Assembly (NCBI RefSeq): GCF_002847825.1
Contig: NZ_PKIZ01000022.1
Location: 1-41,690, forward strand
DNA length: 41,690 bases
Direction of reading: 5' to 3'
Source: Kytococcus schroeteri
GTDB taxonomy: Bacteria > Actinomycetota > Actinomycetes > Actinomycetales > Dermatophilaceae
The notes under the pieces were generated by a model that worked only from the letters and a program-made list of their open reading frames with translations, did no database searches and was not told the DNA's origin. Position numbers and translations under genes: made by a program. The number at the start of each line of letters is the position of its first letter. The first letter of the stretch is position 1. Of the stretch, positions 17,115 through 25,877 are shown piece after piece.

Positions 17115-18100
17115 GCTGCCTCCCGCAGGCGCTCCAGTCCGTCGTCGAGGGAGACCGCCGGACGCCAGCCGAGCGCCGTGTGGGTCTCCCGCTGGGAGAA
17201 CCAGTGCGCGGTGGTGAGTTGTTCCACGAGGAAGTGCGTGAGCGGCGGCTCGGTGATGGGGTGCACGTGCTGGCTGGCGGCCACCGCGGCGTCCACGAGG
17301 TGACCGACGCCCCCGGCGGGGGTGGTGGGCACGTGCAGCCGGGGCAGCGGGGCGCCGTGGGCCCGCAGGATGCCGGCGATCAGCTCGCCCACCGGGCGCG
17401 GCTCGTCGTTGGTCACCACGAACGCCCGGCCGTGGGCGGAGTGCTCGCCGCGGGGGAGGGCCAGGGCGTCGAGCGCGGCCACGAGGGCGTCGCGGGCGTT
17501 GTCCACGTAGGTGGAGTCCACCAGGGCCGCCCCGTCGCCCACCCACGGCAGGCGCCCGGCGCGGGCGCGCTCCACGATGCGGCCCACCAGCTGGGTGTCG
17601 CCGGGGCCCCACACCAGGTGCGGGCGGACGGCCGTCACCGCCGTCGAGGGGGAGTCCGCGGCCAGCGTGAGCAGCTCCGCGGCGGCCTTGGTGCGCGCGT
17701 AGCTCCCGCGGGCACGGCGCGGGTCGGCGGGCTCGGCGCCCACCCCCACCAGCGCGCTACCGGCGTGCGCCACCGAGGGCGAGCTGGTGTGCACGAAGCG
17801 CGCCACCCCCTCGCGCCGGGCCGCCTGGAGCAGCAGCCGGGTGCCGGTGACGTTGGTGCGCTCGAACTCCGCGAGCGGACCCACCACGTCCACCTTGGCG
17901 GCCAGGTGCACCACGGCCTCCTGTCCGGCCACGGCGCGCTGCACCGCCTCGGGATCGTCCACGCTGCCGAGCACCTCCCGCAGGCCGCTGGACGACGGGC
18001 GCCGCTGCATCACGGTCACCTCGTCACCCCGCGCGGCCAGGGCACGCGCCACAGCACCCCCGAGCATCCCGGAGGCGCCGGTCACCAGCACCCGCGTCAC
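17111..18100 (-). CDS. oleD: OleD-like NAD(P)-dependent 2-alkyl-3-ketoacid reductase
   Basis: This 329-residue short-chain dehydrogenase of the extended type has the Rossmann loop VTGASGMLGG (residues 6-15), Ser at 106-107 (HTSSPSV) and the YxxxK pair in YARTKAA (Y134, K138). In olefin biosynthesis OleD reduces the 2-alkyl-3-ketoalkanoic acid made by OleA to the beta-hydroxy acid. A generic NAD-epimerase annotation would be expected from the fold alone; position directly after oleBC supports the OleD call. GTGA overlaps on both sides. Confidence 0.88.
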   Translation of the reverse strand: MTRVLVTGASGMLGGAVARALAARGDEVTVMQRRPSSSGLREVLGSVDDPEAVQRAVAGQEAVVHLAAKVDVVGPLAEFERTNVTGTRLLLQAARREGVARFVHTSSPSVAHAGSALVGVGAEPADPRRARGSYARTKAAAELLTLAADSPSTAVTAVRPHLVWGPGDTQLVGRIVERARAGRLPWVGDGAALVDSTYVDNARDALVAALDALALPRGEHSAHGRAFVVTNDEPRPVGELIAGILRAHGAPLPRLHVPTTPAGGVGHLVDAAVAASQHVHPITEPPLTHFLVEQLTTAHWFSQRETHTALGWRPAVSLDDGLERLREAA

Positions 18101-20868
18101 GGCCGGAAACCCACCCGGTCGACGCGGCCCAGCAGGCGGGCCGGGGCGGCGGCCACGCGGCGCAGGCGCTGCGGCAGGCTGCGGTTGCCGTCGCCGGCAA
18201 GCACCTCCTGCGCCCAGTCGGCCAGGGCGGCGCGGTCGATCTTCGAGGCGTGGCGGATGTCCACCGGCAGGCTCCCGCGCACCAGCACGGCCGCGACCGG
18301 TGCGGCGCCCGGCCCCTGCTGGGCGGCGGCCCGCACGGTGGCGGCGAACTCGGCGGAGGCCACTGGGGAGGCGGCGTGCAACCGCAGGTCGGCCCCCTCG
18401 TCGGGGCGCACCACCACGGCCACGCGCTGACCGCCCGCGGGTCCCACGCCCACCACGGCGGCCTGGGCCACGCCCTCGAGGGCCTCCACGCGGGACTCGA
18501 TGCCGCCGGGGGCCACCGGGCCGTCGGCGGTGGTCACGGTGTGGATGCCGCGCCCCTCCACCCAGAGCCGGCCCGCGGCGTCGAGGTGGCCCACGTCGCC
18601 GGTCCGGTGCCAGCCGGCCGGGTGGGCGGTGGCGTGCTGCGTGCCCCAGAGGCGGTCGTAGTGGCTCTTGAGGTGCGGTGCGCTGGCCACCACCTCGCCC
18701 ACCACCCCGGCCTCGGTGGTCAGCGCGTCGTCCCCGGCGGGGGTACCCGCGGCGTCCAAGGGGGCGATGCGCAGCTCTACGCCGGGCACCGGGCGGCCCA
18801 CGCACACGCCGGCGTTGGCGGAGCGGTCGGCCGGATCCACGGTGCGCGGGTCCACGACGGTCAGGGGCAGGGCCTCGGTCATGCCGTAGGGCGTCACGGT
18901 GGACGCGGCCGGAGCCAGCCGGCGCACCTGCTCCAGCAGCTCCACCGGCACCGGGGCACCGGCGGACATCACCATGCGCACACCGGTCAGCGGGGCGGCG
19001 GTGGCCTCGTGCGTGGCCACCACGTTGCGCAGGGCGGCCGGAGAGGCGAACACGACGTCGGCGTGCACCGCGTGCACCGCATCGGCCAGGGCCGCGGCGG
19101 TGAGCGTGTCGGGCTGCGTGACGTCCATGTCCGGCACGGCCGAGGTCATGCCCAGGGCCGGACCGTAGAGCGCGAACGGCGCGAAGGCCGCCACCAGCGA
19201 CTCCCCGGCGCGCAGCTCCAGCGCCGCCTCGATGACGTCGCGCTGCGCCAGCAGCTGCCGGTGGCGGTAGACCACGCCCTTGGGCGGGCCGGTGGCCCCG
19301 GAGGTGAACAGCACGGCGGCCTCGTCGTCCAGGGCCGGGCGGCCGAGGTCGGTGGTGTCGCCCTCGCCGGCGCGCTCCACGGCCGCCAGGGTGAGGTCGG
19401 CGTCCGCCAGCCGGCCCGCCGCGCGGGCGGCCACGGCACGCACACCGGCGGCCTCGGGCTCCACCACCACGCGCTCGGCCTCCACGCCGAGACCGCGGGC
19501 CACGGCGAGCCCGGCGGGGATGCCCACCACCAGCTGCGGGTCCGCGGCGCGCAGGGCCCGCGCCATCGGACGCACGCCCAGACCGGCGTCGGCCACCACC
19601 ACGGCGCCCCCGGCCCGCCACACGGCGTAGACCAGCACGGTCAGGTCGATGCCGGGCGGCACGAGCACCGCCACCCGCGTGCCGCGCTGCACGCCGTGGC
19701 GGCGCAAGCCGTGGGCCAGGCGCTCCACGCGCTGCTCGAGCTCCCCGGCGGTCACGGTGCGCCCGGCCCCGGTGAGTTCCACCACCGCGGGGGCCCCGGG
19801 CTCGCGGGCCGCCCACTCGGTGAGCCGCGACCACAGGACCGTGCCGTCCGGGCGGCCGGTGCCGGCGTCGTCCACCGGGCGGGCGCTCCCGCGGGCGGCG
19901 GGGTCGGTGAGCCACGCCCAGGCCATGCCCACGCCCTCGGGGGCGTCCTCGAGCACCAGGTGCGACGCAGTGCCGAAGCGGTGCACGTCGGCATCGGGGA
20001 AGCGCTCCAGCAGGTCGCGCAGGTAGCGGTCGGTGAAGACCGGGTCCTGCGCGCCCCAGAGCACCAGGGCGGGCACGTCGAGGGCGGCGGCGCCGGCGGC
20101 CACCTCCTCGAGCGTCGCGCGCGAGGGGTGGTCGGGCTCCAGCGGGATGTCGGCCACGAAGTCGCCCACCGCGCGGCGCCGGTCGCGGCGCACGTACGGG
20201 GAGGCCAGCGCGCGGGCGTCGGCCGTCTCGGGGCCGGGACGCCCCACCCACGAGGCGGCGTGCACGAAGGTCGGGGTGTCCACCGTGGCCAGTCGGTGCA
20301 GGCGGGCGGCGCGCGCTGCCCGGATGCCCGGGGGCACCCGGTCGTCCGGCTGCCACAGCGCGGTGTTGGTGATGACCGCCGAGGCGATCCGCCCCGGGTG
20401 CCGCGCGGCCCAGCCCAGCCCGATGGCGCCGCCCCAGTCGTGCACCATCACCGAGACCGGCAGGTCGCCGTGCTCGCCGCCGAGGACGCCCAGCTGCGCC
20501 ATCGCCTCGTCCAGGTCGTCGATGCGGTCGCGCAGGCGCCGCGTGGTGCCCGAGCGCTCGCTGTGGCCCATGCCCACGTGGTCCACGGCCACCACGCGCC
20601 AGTCGGCCGGGGCGTGCCCCAGCACCCGGCGCCACAGGTACGACCAGGTGGGGTTGCCGTGCACGCACACCAGCACGTGCCGTACGGCGGCAGGGTCGGC
20701 GCCGGCGGCCACCATCGCGGGGGAGTGGGTGTCCAGCACGGCCATCCGGGCCGCGGGAAGGTCGCCGCGGGCGGGCAGCTGCAGGTGGTGCTGCCAGCGG
20801 GGGTCCACCCCGGGCAGCCCGGTCAGGGGGGTCGCGCGGTCGCCGGTGGCCGGGGGCACGGGGCTCAC
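18097..20868 (-). CDS. oleBC: OleBC fusion: beta-lactone decarboxylase plus beta-lactone synthetase
   Basis: The protein has 923 residues in two domains. Residues ~1-325 form an alpha/beta hydrolase of the haloalkane-dehalogenase type: HGNPTW (70-75), nucleophile Asp144 in MVHDWGGAIG, Asp275 in WGAQDP, His303 in SHLVLED. This is OleB, which decarboxylates the beta-lactone to the cis-alkene. Residues ~345-923 form an ANL-superfamily adenylating domain: P-loop TSGATGPPKG (522-531), TPYGMTEALPL, HRTGDVGHLD (754-763), Lys876 in RHASKIDR. This is OleC, which makes the beta-lactone using ATP. The natural fusion is known from actinobacteria such as Micrococcus. The GTG overlaps the oleA stop. Confidence 0.92.
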   Translation of the reverse strand: MSPVPPATGDRATPLTGLPGVDPRWQHHLQLPARGDLPAARMAVLDTHSPAMVAAGADPAAVRHVLVCVHGNPTWSYLWRRVLGHAPADWRVVAVDHVGMGHSERSGTTRRLRDRIDDLDEAMAQLGVLGGEHGDLPVSVMVHDWGGAIGLGWAARHPGRIASAVITNTALWQPDDRVPPGIRAARAARLHRLATVDTPTFVHAASWVGRPGPETADARALASPYVRRDRRRAVGDFVADIPLEPDHPSRATLEEVAAGAAALDVPALVLWGAQDPVFTDRYLRDLLERFPDADVHRFGTASHLVLEDAPEGVGMAWAWLTDPAARGSARPVDDAGTGRPDGTVLWSRLTEWAAREPGAPAVVELTGAGRTVTAGELEQRVERLAHGLRRHGVQRGTRVAVLVPPGIDLTVLVYAVWRAGGAVVVADAGLGVRPMARALRAADPQLVVGIPAGLAVARGLGVEAERVVVEPEAAGVRAVAARAAGRLADADLTLAAVERAGEGDTTDLGRPALDDEAAVLFTSGATGPPKGVVYRHRQLLAQRDVIEAALELRAGESLVAAFAPFALYGPALGMTSAVPDMDVTQPDTLTAAALADAVHAVHADVVFASPAALRNVVATHEATAAPLTGVRMVMSAGAPVPVELLEQVRRLAPAASTVTPYGMTEALPLTVVDPRTVDPADRSANAGVCVGRPVPGVELRIAPLDAAGTPAGDDALTTEAGVVGEVVASAPHLKSHYDRLWGTQHATAHPAGWHRTGDVGHLDAAGRLWVEGRGIHTVTTADGPVAPGGIESRVEALEGVAQAAVVGVGPAGGQRVAVVVRPDEGADLRLHAASPVASAEFAATVRAAAQQGPGAAPVAAVLVRGSLPVDIRHASKIDRAALADWAQEVLAGDGNRSLPQRLRRVAAAPARLLGRVDRVGFRP

Positions 20869-21887
20869 CACTCGATCTCGGCGCAGCAGGCGTTCAGGCC
20901 CGACCCGATCCCCATGAGCAGCAGGCGGTCGCCGCGTTCCAGCTGCGGGGCCTCCATCGCCAGGGTGAACGGCACGGCCGCCGGACCCAGGTTGCCGAAC
21001 CGGGGGAAGGTCCGCGGCACCTTCGCGCCGTCCAGCCCGAGGCGGTCGCAGACCTGCTCGGTGTGCACGGTGGAGACCTGGTGGATCACGTAGCGGTCCA
21101 TGTCCTGCCAGTCGAACTCCTCCCGCGCGTCGGCCCACAGCGCCTCGGAGAGCGCGATGCCGGCGTCCTGCAGGGCCACCGAGTCGGTGGTCATGCGGTC
21201 GAAGTCGCCCACGCACAGCTCGTGGTGCTCGGTGGCCGCGCGGGAGACGCCGCCGACGAAGCGGTGCCCCTCGGGGTGCTGGTCGGTGCGTCCCAGCACC
21301 ATCGCGGCCGCGCCGGAGCCCAGGGTGAGCGTCGCCAGCTGCTGCAGCACGTCGTCGGCCGTCGCGTCCTCGCGCTCCAGACGGGCCAGCGTGCGCTCCT
21401 GCGTGGCGCGGCTGGTCTCGGCGTTCACCACCAGGGCGTACTCGATCTGCCCGGAGTCGATCATCGCGGCGGCGATCTGCATGCCGTTGACGAAGCCCAG
21501 GCAGGCGTTGGTGACGTCGAAGTTCATGGCGCTGCGCGGCATCCCCAGGGCGTCGTGCACGCGCACCGCGGTGGACGGCTCGAGGTGGTCACGGCTCACC
21601 GAGGTGTTGACCATGAGGCCCACCTGCTCGGGCCTGATGCCGGCGTCCACCATCGCGCGGCGGCCCGCCTCGGCGGCGGCCTCGGTGAAGTGCACGTCCT
21701 GCGGCCACCACCGGCGCTCCTTGACGCCCACCAGGCGCGAGAGCACGCCGGGCACCAGCCTGTTGCGGCGCAGGGTGTCCATGATGCGTTCGTCGAACTC
21801 CGCCGAGGTGCGGACCTCTGGGGCCGGGAGTCCGGTGACCGAGAGGATCGAGGTGTTGCTGTGGCGGAAGGTGGCGTTGCCGGGCAT
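20865..21887 (-). CDS. oleA: OleA, thiolase-fold head-to-head acyl-CoA condensing enzyme
   Basis: This 340-residue protein is related to FabH-type ketoacyl synthases. OleA joins two fatty acyl-CoAs to a 2-alkyl-3-ketoalkanoic acid, the first step to long-chain olefins. Catalytic Cys129 is in DVTNACLGFVNGM, His269 in RYVIHQVST and Asn299 in RFGNLGPAAVPF. Glu103 in HLEPSTA is a candidate for the extra OleA glutamate that distinguishes it from FabH. It leads the operon; oleBC and oleD follow with GTGA overlaps. No strong Shine-Dalgarno lies at normal distance before the ATG. The 97-bp gap to the divergent ABC gene must hold its promoter. Confidence 0.92.
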   Translation of the reverse strand: MPGNATFRHSNTSILSVTGLPAPEVRTSAEFDERIMDTLRRNRLVPGVLSRLVGVKERRWWPQDVHFTEAAAEAGRRAMVDAGIRPEQVGLMVNTSVSRDHLEPSTAVRVHDALGMPRSAMNFDVTNACLGFVNGMQIAAAMIDSGQIEYALVVNAETSRATQERTLARLEREDATADDVLQQLATLTLGSGAAAMVLGRTDQHPEGHRFVGGVSRAATEHHELCVGDFDRMTTDSVALQDAGIALSEALWADAREEFDWQDMDRYVIHQVSTVHTEQVCDRLGLDGAKVPRTFPRFGNLGPAAVPFTLAMEAPQLERGDRLLLMGIGSGLNACCAEIEW

Positions 21888-21972
21888 GCGAGATCGAAGA
21901 ACCTTTCAGTGGGAGCCGCGCCAGTCTTTCACGCAGCCTGGGACCGCGCTCTCCGCCGGTGGTCGTGGGGCA

Positions 21973-21978
21973 TACCCT
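21973..21978 (+). promoter_or_regulatory. -10 element of the ABC ATPase gene, 6 nt before the start codon
   Basis: TACCCT, then 6 nt (CCGGAC), then the ATG at 21985. It is the same hexamer and spacing as before mfd. There is no purine-rich ribosome-binding site. Confidence 0.5.
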
Positions 21979-21984
21979 CCGGAC

Positions 21985-22749
21985 ATGGAGACCAACGGGG
22001 TGGCGATGCAGTGGCGGGGGCTCACCAAGGCCTTCAGCGGCCAGGTGGCGGTGGCGGGGGTGGACCTCGACGTGCCGCGCGGGGCCGTGATGGGGCTCGT
22101 GGGCCCCAACGGTGCGGGCAAGACGACGGCGCTCTCGATGGCCACCGGCCTGCTGCGCCCCGACGCCGGCGCGGTGCAGGTGCTCGGCCACGACGTGTGG
22201 TCCGCGCCGCACGAGGCGAAGGCCCTGCTCGGGGTGCTGCCCGACGGGCTGCGACTCTTCGACCGCCTCTCCGGCCAGGAGCTGCTGACCTACGTGGGGC
22301 GCCTGCGGGGCATGGACGAGGTCACCACCACCGAGCGCACCGGGCAGCTGCTCGCCGCGCTCGGGCTGGAGCCGGCCGCCCACAAGATGGTGGTGGACTA
22401 CTCGGCCGGCATGACCAAGAAGATCGGCTTGGCCTGCGCCCTGCTCCACGCCCCGCGGGTACTCGTGCTCGACGAGCCGCTCGAGGCGGTGGACCCCGTC
22501 TCGGCGCAGGGCATCCGCGATCTCCTGGCCGACTACGCGGCCGGTGGCGGCACCGTGGTCATCTCCAGCCACGTCATGGAGCTCGTGGAGTCCCTCTGCT
22601 CGCACGTGGCGATCATGGCCGAGGGGCACCTGCTCGTCTCCGGGACGGTGGAGCAGGTGCGTGGCGGTGACTCCCTGCAGTCCACCTTCATCCGCCTCGT
22701 CGGTGGAGGGCGCGAGTACGGGGAGGGCCTGTCGTGGTTGCGCTCCTGA
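21985..22749 (+). CDS. ABC transporter ATP-binding protein
   Basis: This is a 254-residue ABC ATPase. Walker A is GPNGAGKTTA, the signature is YSAGMTKKIG, Walker B is VLVLDEPLEAVDP, and the switch His is in VVISSHVMEL. The signature departs from LSGGQ, as in many CcmA/DrrA-type exporters. The lack of a second ATPase domain suggests a homodimer working with the permease encoded next, whose start lies inside this gene (16-bp overlap). The substrate cannot be read from the sequence. The open frame extends far upstream, but homology and the -10 box fix the start at 21985. Confidence 0.92.
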   Translation: METNGVAMQWRGLTKAFSGQVAVAGVDLDVPRGAVMGLVGPNGAGKTTALSMATGLLRPDAGAVQVLGHDVWSAPHEAKALLGVLPDGLRLFDRLSGQELLTYVGRLRGMDEVTTTERTGQLLAALGLEPAAHKMVVDYSAGMTKKIGLACALLHAPRVLVLDEPLEAVDPVSAQGIRDLLADYAAGGGTVVISSHVMELVESLCSHVAIMAEGHLLVSGTVEQVRGGDSLQSTFIRLVGGGREYGEGLSWLRS

Positions 22750-24323
22750 TCCGCCTCAAGTGGACCCTGCTCAAGGCCGGCTTCCGGCGCAACGGGTGGG
22801 CCCTGGCCGGCTTCGTCCTGGGCACCCTGCTGGGCCTGGCGCTCGCGGTGGGTGCGTGCGTGGCCCTGGCCTCGATGCGGGGCCTGGCCCCGGACCTCGC
22901 GGCCGAGCTGGTCACCGTGGTGCTGGCGGCCCTGTCCTTCGGTGTGGTGCTGGTGCCCCTGGTCTCCACCGGTGTGGACGACACGCTCGACCCCAGCCGG
23001 TTCGCCCTGCTGCCGGTGACCTCCCGCCAGCTCCTCCCGGGTCTCGTGGTGGGCTCGCTCGTGGGCATCACGGGGCCGGTGCTCGGGCTCGGCGCGGCGG
23101 GCGCCGTCATCGGGCTGGCGCGCGGGCCGGTGCTCGTGGCGGCGTCGGTGGTGGCCGCGCTGCTGTGGGGGCTCACCACCATCGTGCTGCGCAGCGCGGC
23201 CGCGGCGGGCATGAGTGCACCGGGCACCCCCCGCTGGGTCCGTGACCTCGCGATGGGGGTGGGCGTGCTCCTGGCGGCCAGCACCGGGCTGCTGTCCAAC
23301 CTCCTCACGGTCGGGGTCGACTCGGCCGAGGCGCTCCGCCACCGGCTCGACCTGGTCACGCAGGTGGTGGGCTGGACACCCTTCGGCCTGCCGTGGGCGG
23401 CCGTCGCGGACCTGGAGGCGGGCCGGTGGGCCGCGGCGGGTCTGCGGGGCGTCGTGGGGCTGGGGGTGCTGGGCCTGCTCCTGTGGTGGTGGGAGAGGTC
23501 CGTCGCCGGGCGCCTGGTGTCACCGCTGGAGGAGACCGGGTCGGGTCACGACGTGCACCTGGGCCGTCTCGCGCGGCTCGCCCCCGTCACGCCCGCCGGC
23601 GGGGTGATGCTGCGCAGCCTGCTCAACTGGCGCCGCGACCCCCGCTACGTCATGAACTTCGCGATGGCGGTGCTCATGCCGGTGCTCGCGGTGGGGCCCA
23701 TGCTGCTGCAGGGCCTGTCGACCGACGCCTCGCCGCTGCTGCCGTACGCCGGGTGCGCGGTGGTGCTCTCCTTCGCCATGGTCACGATGCAGGACACGAG
23801 TTACGACGGGTCGGCCTTCTGGCTGCACGTCTCCTCGGGGATGCGCGGCTGGCAGGACCGGTGGGGCCGCTTCCTGGCGGTGGTCACCGTGGCCGCGCCG
23901 CTCGTCGTGGCCACCGTGCTGCTGGGGTGCGCCCTCAGTGGCCGGTGGGACCAGCTGCCCAACGCCCTGGGCGTGTCCCTGGGCCTGCTCGCGGTGGGGT
24001 GCGGGCTCGGTCAGGTGACGAGCGCGTTGTGGCAGTTCCCCGCGCCGCAGGCCGGGGCCAACCAGTTCTCCACCCCGCCGGGCAGCACGTTGGCCACCCT
24101 CTTGGCGATGGTCGTGGTCTGGATCGGCCTGGGCGTGGTGGCCGGAGGCGCGGTGGCCCTGTGGTTCGCCACCCGCGACCACGGGTGGGTCCACCAGCTG
24201 GTCGGGCCGACCGTGCTCTCGGTGGGGGCCCTGGCGGCCTGGGCCGGCGTCGTGGGCTCGGGCCGCTGGCTCGAGCGCCGTTGGCCGGACGTGCTGGCTG
24301 CCGTCACCGAGAAGGGCGCCTGA
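22734..24323 (+). CDS. ABC transporter permease, many membrane helices
   Basis: The 529-residue protein is very hydrophobic, with roughly 11-13 predicted membrane helices, for example WALAGFVLGTLLGLALAVGA near the N-terminus and TLLAMVVVWIGLGVVAGGAV near the C-terminus. A cytoplasmic loop lies near the middle (LEETGSGHDVHLGRLARLAP). It belongs to the large actinobacterial group of transporter proteins next to CcmA-like ATPases rather than to classical ABC-2 permeases of six helices. The GTG start is inside the ATPase gene. A strong hairpin ends the unit. Confidence 0.85.
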   Translation: MVALLIRLKWTLLKAGFRRNGWALAGFVLGTLLGLALAVGACVALASMRGLAPDLAAELVTVVLAALSFGVVLVPLVSTGVDDTLDPSRFALLPVTSRQLLPGLVVGSLVGITGPVLGLGAAGAVIGLARGPVLVAASVVAALLWGLTTIVLRSAAAAGMSAPGTPRWVRDLAMGVGVLLAASTGLLSNLLTVGVDSAEALRHRLDLVTQVVGWTPFGLPWAAVADLEAGRWAAAGLRGVVGLGVLGLLLWWWERSVAGRLVSPLEETGSGHDVHLGRLARLAPVTPAGGVMLRSLLNWRRDPRYVMNFAMAVLMPVLAVGPMLLQGLSTDASPLLPYAGCAVVLSFAMVTMQDTSYDGSAFWLHVSSGMRGWQDRWGRFLAVVTVAAPLVVATVLLGCALSGRWDQLPNALGVSLGLLAVGCGLGQVTSALWQFPAPQAGANQFSTPPGSTLATLLAMVVVWIGLGVVAGGAVALWFATRDHGWVHQLVGPTVLSVGALAAWAGVVGSGRWLERRWPDVLAAVTEKGA

Positions 24324-24337
24324 CCGGCACGTCCCGG

Positions 24338-24375
24338 ACGAGGGGGCCGCACCCACCCGGGTGCGGCCCCCTCGT
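24338..24375. terminator. Bidirectional hairpin terminator
   Basis: A perfect 17-bp stem (24338-24354 with 24359-24375, ACGAGGGGGCCGCACCC arm) with a 4-nt loop. It lies between convergent stops at 24323 and 24387. Confidence 0.85.
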
Positions 24376-24386
24376 CGTGGGGAGGG

Positions 24387-25877
24387 TCAGTCGGCGCGCC
24401 GACGCTGTTCGGCCAGCACCCCGCGCTGCAGCGGGGCCGTGGCCAGCAGGGCCAGGGCCGTCAGGGTTGCACCGGCGGCGAGCGTCCCACCGAGGATCGT
24501 CGGGCCGGTGCCGTTCCGCTCGTACCCCTTGCTCACGGCCACGGTGGCCATGGGGGAGGCGAGCAGCACCCCGAGCCCGGCGCCCAGCGCGAGGGCCAGC
24601 ACCAGCGGGCCCAGCACCTCGAGCCAGGCCACGCGGCGCAGGTACCCGGCCGAGGCGCCCATCCGGTGCATGGCGCGGCTCTGCTCGGCGCGCTCGAACA
24701 CCGCGGAGGCCTGCGTGATGTACGTGCCGGCGGCCGCCAGCACGAAGCCGATGCCCAGGGTGATGAGCGCGCCCTTGGTGATGTCGAAGGTGGTGGCCAC
24801 GGCGAACTCCGCGCCCGGCGGTGCGCCGGCCGGGGGCTCGGTGGCCAGCGGCATCATCGAGGTGTAGCCGCCGATGAAGGCCAGGAATCCCAGCGGCGCC
24901 ACGCGTCGCCAGGTGGCCCGCGGGTCGGCCTGCACGCGGCGGGCCGCCCACACCACGGTGGCCGAGGGGAGGTGGGCCAGCACGCGGCAGACCACCTGCA
25001 GCAGCCAGGGGCCCACCACGGCCGTGCCCATGAGCACGGTGGCCAGCGCGAGCCCCATGGCGACCCACGGCAGCAGGGCCGAGCCGGTGTCGGCCGACCT
25101 GCCGACCACCACGAACGCACCCACCAGCAGGGCGACGAAGGCCACCGGGCGCCACCAACGCAGGGCGGGACTGCTGGCGCGGCGGGCCACGCCCAGCGGG
25201 GAGACCCGCACCCGCCGCAGGCCCCACCAGGCCGAGACCAGGCCGATGAGGACGGTCGCCAGGGCCACCGGCGCGGCCAGCCACACCGGCAGGATCATCT
25301 CGGAGGGCTCCACCCGCATCGCCTGGATGGTCAGCAGCGACCAGGCCGGCAGCGTGGCCAGGTAGAGCAGCGCCCCCGCGGCGGTGCCGATGACGGACTG
25401 CACGAGGGTGTCCACGAGGGTCATGCGCGTGACGTCACCGGACGAGAGGCCCAGCAGGCGCAGGGCGGCCATGCGGCGCTCGCGCCCGCGGGCACCCAGG
25501 ACGGCGGCCGAGGCAGCCAGGCCCACCATCGCGGGCACCAGCAGGGCGCAGGCGATGGCGGCCAGGCCCACGTAGAAGCCCAGGATCTGTCCCACCACGT
25601 GGTCCTGGGCGAGGTACTCGGCGTGCACGCCGTGCGGTGCCCTCCAGCGCCGGAGGAACATCCACGTACCGCCGGCCACGGTGAAGGCGAGCGCCGAGGA
25701 GACCACGTAGGCCAGCGTGGAGACCAGGTAGAGCAGCGACTCGCCCTCCCGCGCACCGAAGCGGGCGCGGGTGAGGCGGAGGGTGAAGTCGAGCAGGGTG
25801 CGCAGCCCGGGGCCGTTCGCGGGTGCCCCGGCGGCCGGGCCCGCGGGGGGCGCAGTGGTGTGGGCGGTGGTGCTCAT
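24387..25877 (-). CDS. FtsX-like ABC transporter permease
   Basis: The protein has 496 residues. It has two FtsX-type modules with about eight to ten membrane helices and short extracytoplasmic regions. Typical FtsX features are RERRMAALRLLGLSSGDVTRM after the early helices and, in the second half, ERAEQSRAMHRMGASAGYLRRVAWLE, the coupling-helix segments that contact the ATPase. The ATG overlaps the stop of the ATPase gene (ATGA). MacB/FtsX-type systems use the ATPase to drive movements across the membrane, for antimicrobial peptide defence, lipoprotein handling or cell-wall control. Which applies here is unknown. Confidence 0.88.
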   Translation of the reverse strand: MSTTAHTTAPPAGPAAGAPANGPGLRTLLDFTLRLTRARFGAREGESLLYLVSTLAYVVSSALAFTVAGGTWMFLRRWRAPHGVHAEYLAQDHVVGQILGFYVGLAAIACALLVPAMVGLAASAAVLGARGRERRMAALRLLGLSSGDVTRMTLVDTLVQSVIGTAAGALLYLATLPAWSLLTIQAMRVEPSEMILPVWLAAPVALATVLIGLVSAWWGLRRVRVSPLGVARRASSPALRWWRPVAFVALLVGAFVVVGRSADTGSALLPWVAMGLALATVLMGTAVVGPWLLQVVCRVLAHLPSATVVWAARRVQADPRATWRRVAPLGFLAFIGGYTSMMPLATEPPAGAPPGAEFAVATTFDITKGALITLGIGFVLAAAGTYITQASAVFERAEQSRAMHRMGASAGYLRRVAWLEVLGPLVLALALGAGLGVLLASPMATVAVSKGYERNGTGPTILGGTLAAGATLTALALLATAPLQRGVLAEQRRRAD

